Shown here piece by piece: positions 62,242 through 64,000 of a stretch of DNA of 64,000 nucleotides. How positions within the stretch are numbered: position 1 is the stretch's first letter; every line of letters begins with the position of its first letter. The stretch is taken from positions 74,361,045 through 74,425,044 of the forward strand of contig CM059198.1 in assembly GCA_030323885.1 (NCBI GenBank). The letters run 5' to 3'. Under the pieces are notes generated by a model. It saw nothing but the letters and a program-made list of their open reading frames with translations. It did no database searches and was not told the DNA's origin. A program made the translations under genes and the position numbers. The DNA is from Branchipolynoe longqiensis. Its lineage: Eukaryota; Annelida; Polychaeta; Phyllodocida; Polynoidae.

Positions 62242-62900
62242 TGTTTTCACCGCCGCATTTATCAAATTTACAACAACAACAAATGGCTGCCATTTTGTTT
62301 GTGTGATAACCCGGATGTTTGCGTTTGTATTTGTTTATGTGTGTGTGACGTCAGCATTAAATGGCGTGACGTCACGTTTTGAATGTGTGCTAACCCGGAT
62401 GTGTGTATGGGTGACGTCAGCATGAGATGGACTCGTGACGTCATGATGTTGAATCTGACGTCATCATTTGTATATAGCTATATATTATGATGTTGAGGAG
62501 AGGCTGTGATATATTGTTATTTTCCAATATTATTATTTTGTGTGTGTGCGTATATATAATTAGATCTATCGGTGCAATACGGAGAGCTATACATGAATTG
62601 ATGCAGGTGCACGTTAATATGGTTGGTGTCTTTGTGATTTGAATTGCAACATTTTTCATTTCGGTAGGTCGAGGTGAGTTTAATCGTGGATTGAGACGTT
62701 TGTAAATTGCTTGGTTTATGTGCATGTATTAAGTACTAATTGTGTGTTCATTTGTACGCGAATTGGCTCTGAATATAATTGACAGTAAGGAATGTGAATA
62801 TACATAGTTATACATAATGGAAGTTTTAATACAACTTTAACCTCAGAATAATTTATTTCTCAATTGGGACTCAGCTTTTCTTTGCTTTTTTTTTCATTTA
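62242..62900 (+). other. Probable 3' UTR and downstream sequence
   Basis: It follows the stop. One ATTAAA is at 62356-62361, but it sits in the CRE-like cluster and I cannot say it is used. The rest is AT-rich without other features. Confidence 0.45.
62346..62463. promoter_or_regulatory. Cluster of five TGACGTCA palindromes
   Basis: Perfect CRE/ATF-type octamers at 62346-62353, 62367-62374, 62412-62419, 62436-62443 and 62456-62463. Part of the cluster is a tandem duplication of about 60-70 bp (TAACCCGGATGT ... GACGTCAGCAT), so copy number rose by duplication. Whether they bind CREB-type factors is unknown. Confidence 0.55.
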
Positions 62901-62904
62901 AAGT

Positions 62905-63345
62905 CGCTGGCTATACCTCACCCAGATACAAACGAATCCAGCATCAAAAGCTCTCCAAACATACATTTGCATAGTTTGTTCAGTTCATGCCACTGAACAT
63001 GTGGGAGGAGAGTTGAGGTCTGTGATGTATGAATGACATCATAGGTGGGATTCCCTCATCACATCACTTAGAGGGGTTTCCCACATATAGGCAACCACCA
63101 AGAAAGGGGCAAGCCACAGAAAGCTCTCAATTCAACTTTTAAAGTCTATTAATCTACATGATTTAATCAATTAATCACACAAAAGGTAGCTGGTTATGAT
63201 AAATAAACATTTGAACCTTATATTTATCATTTTAGATTGCAATTTCTAAAAAAATTTTCTCTGCTGCTTGACTAAATAAAACACAACAGAAGCAACCAAT
63301 GTCAGCCCTCTCCCCTCACATATCTAGTTGCATAAACTGAAAACT
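62905..63345. mobile_element. Divergent relative of MITE M9
   Basis: Interior AACTTTTAAAGTCTATTAAT, CAAAAGGTAGCTGG and TTTTAGATTGCAATTTCT parallels M9 (ACTTTTAAATCTTATTAAAC; CTCAAAGGTAGCGG; CTTAGATTGTGAAATT). The ends (CCAGATACAAACGAATCC; CACATATCTAG) are eroded, with no matching target duplication. Confidence 0.5.
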
Positions 63346-63629
63346 GGCAAACGTATGCTTGGAGAGCATTTGTCGGGGTACGGGTAGTGTCTCAGCGACC
63401 TATATCTGGTCCCTTTTAGCTAAGTAACATGGTTCCTATATGAGCCAAATTATCATTGACTGTTTTTTTTTGTCTTTTTAAATTTAAACTAAGTAACTTT
63501 GTTGCTATATGTGCCCAAGTTATCATTGGATGTTATACACACTTGACCTCACATGGGAAAGGGATCGTAGAGTGGGAGGGGCATATAACAAATTTAATTT
63601 AGGAAGTTGGACATTTCTGCTACATTGGC

Positions 63630-63905
63630 TTGGTTTATTGGGGTCTGTGTCCTAGCTACACATGACAACATATCAAGACGCTCTTATGGCAAATTTGTAG
63701 TACTGCCCCAAAGTAACACTTCATCGAATATCCGACTCAGTCTCCATATCGTGATACTGGCCAACGATTCCATTATAACTTACTACGTTCGTAGAGCATC
63801 AGGTAAATTATCAAGTTTGTAAGTTCTTCATATCTACTCAGCCGGGGATCGAACCCAGCACGCATGCACGGAAGCGGGCGCTTTACCCACTGTGCCATTT
63901 GTTTA
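63630..63905 (-). mobile_element. Old S1-like SINE, minus strand
   Basis: GTCCTAGCTACACATGACAA (tail), GACTCAGTCTCCATATCGTG (body), then GGGGATCGAACCCAGCACG and TTTACCCACTGTGCCA (tRNA-like head). Strongly diverged. Confidence 0.6.
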
Positions 63906-64000
63906 CTGACCTAGATGTTTTCTCTATAAGTGCTAAAAAAAATACGCCCTTTTGAGTAAATTAACCATGATATTGACCTCCCCTTCCCCATCCTACCGAT

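Overview
The window looks like metazoan nuclear DNA, most likely a marine lophotrochozoan and probably a mollusc. It has intron-split coding sequence with GT..AG junctions, large microsatellites, several families of tRNA-derived SINEs, fragments of non-LTR retrotransposons, many non-autonomous DNA transposons and one tyrosine-recombinase (YR) retrotransposon. One SINE family (S4 here) has a body that resembles a SINE common in molluscs; that placement is from memory, not a search. There is no bacterial-style gene organisation.

I infer one host gene, on the + strand. Four exons (9960-10052, 59167-59390, 60397-60590, 61688-62241) join with matching phases (0, 2, 1) into one 354-residue open frame. 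It predicts an acidic N-terminus, a Ser/Pro-rich and then basic cytoplasmic part, one transmembrane helix (residues about 146-168) and a Thr/Ser/Pro-rich, N-glycosylatable C-terminal ectodomain. Intron 1 would be about 49.1 kb and holds nearly everything else. I cannot name the protein.

Layout: 1-9.7 kb is upstream repeat DNA (LINE fragment, GAAA tract, SINEs, GTGTGAC minisatellite, AT-rich block, C-rich block). 9.7-10.05 kb is exon 1. 10.05-12.3 kb is a decayed tandem array of units about 110 bp long. 12.3-47 kb is a mosaic of SINEs, MITEs, LINE scraps and simple repeats, with many nested insertions whose target-site duplications can be read directly. 47.36-54.14 kb is a very GC-rich Ngaro/DIRS-like YR retrotransposon (48555-53082) lying exactly between two near-identical 1.05-1.08 kb direct repeats. 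54-59 kb is SINEs, a tandem array of tRNA-like units and a 26-bp minisatellite. 59.2-62.2 kb carries exons 2-4. The 3' flank has five TGACGTCA palindromes in 118 bp.

SINE labels used here are my own. S1: body ending in a conserved ATGACCTTAGATGTTGC... tail, with two interchangeable tRNA-like heads, S1a (Leu/Ser-like, GACCAGACGGGATGG) and S1b (GGCCGAATCGGTAGAGCG). S2: tRNA-like GTGGCGGAGTGGTTAGAG head with two alternative 3' tails. S3: GTGTAATGGTTAGCAC tRNA-like unit, often in tandem. S4: GACGTAGCTCAGGCGGTAGA head. R1 is a poly(A)-tailed retroposon, R2 and R185 are other dispersed repeats.

The strongest leads are the long direct repeats around the 5'-truncated YR element, a MITE family with 9-bp duplications including a 64-bp copy made only of its ends, and the 52-kb gene model. 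No clearly new functional system could be shown from sequence alone.
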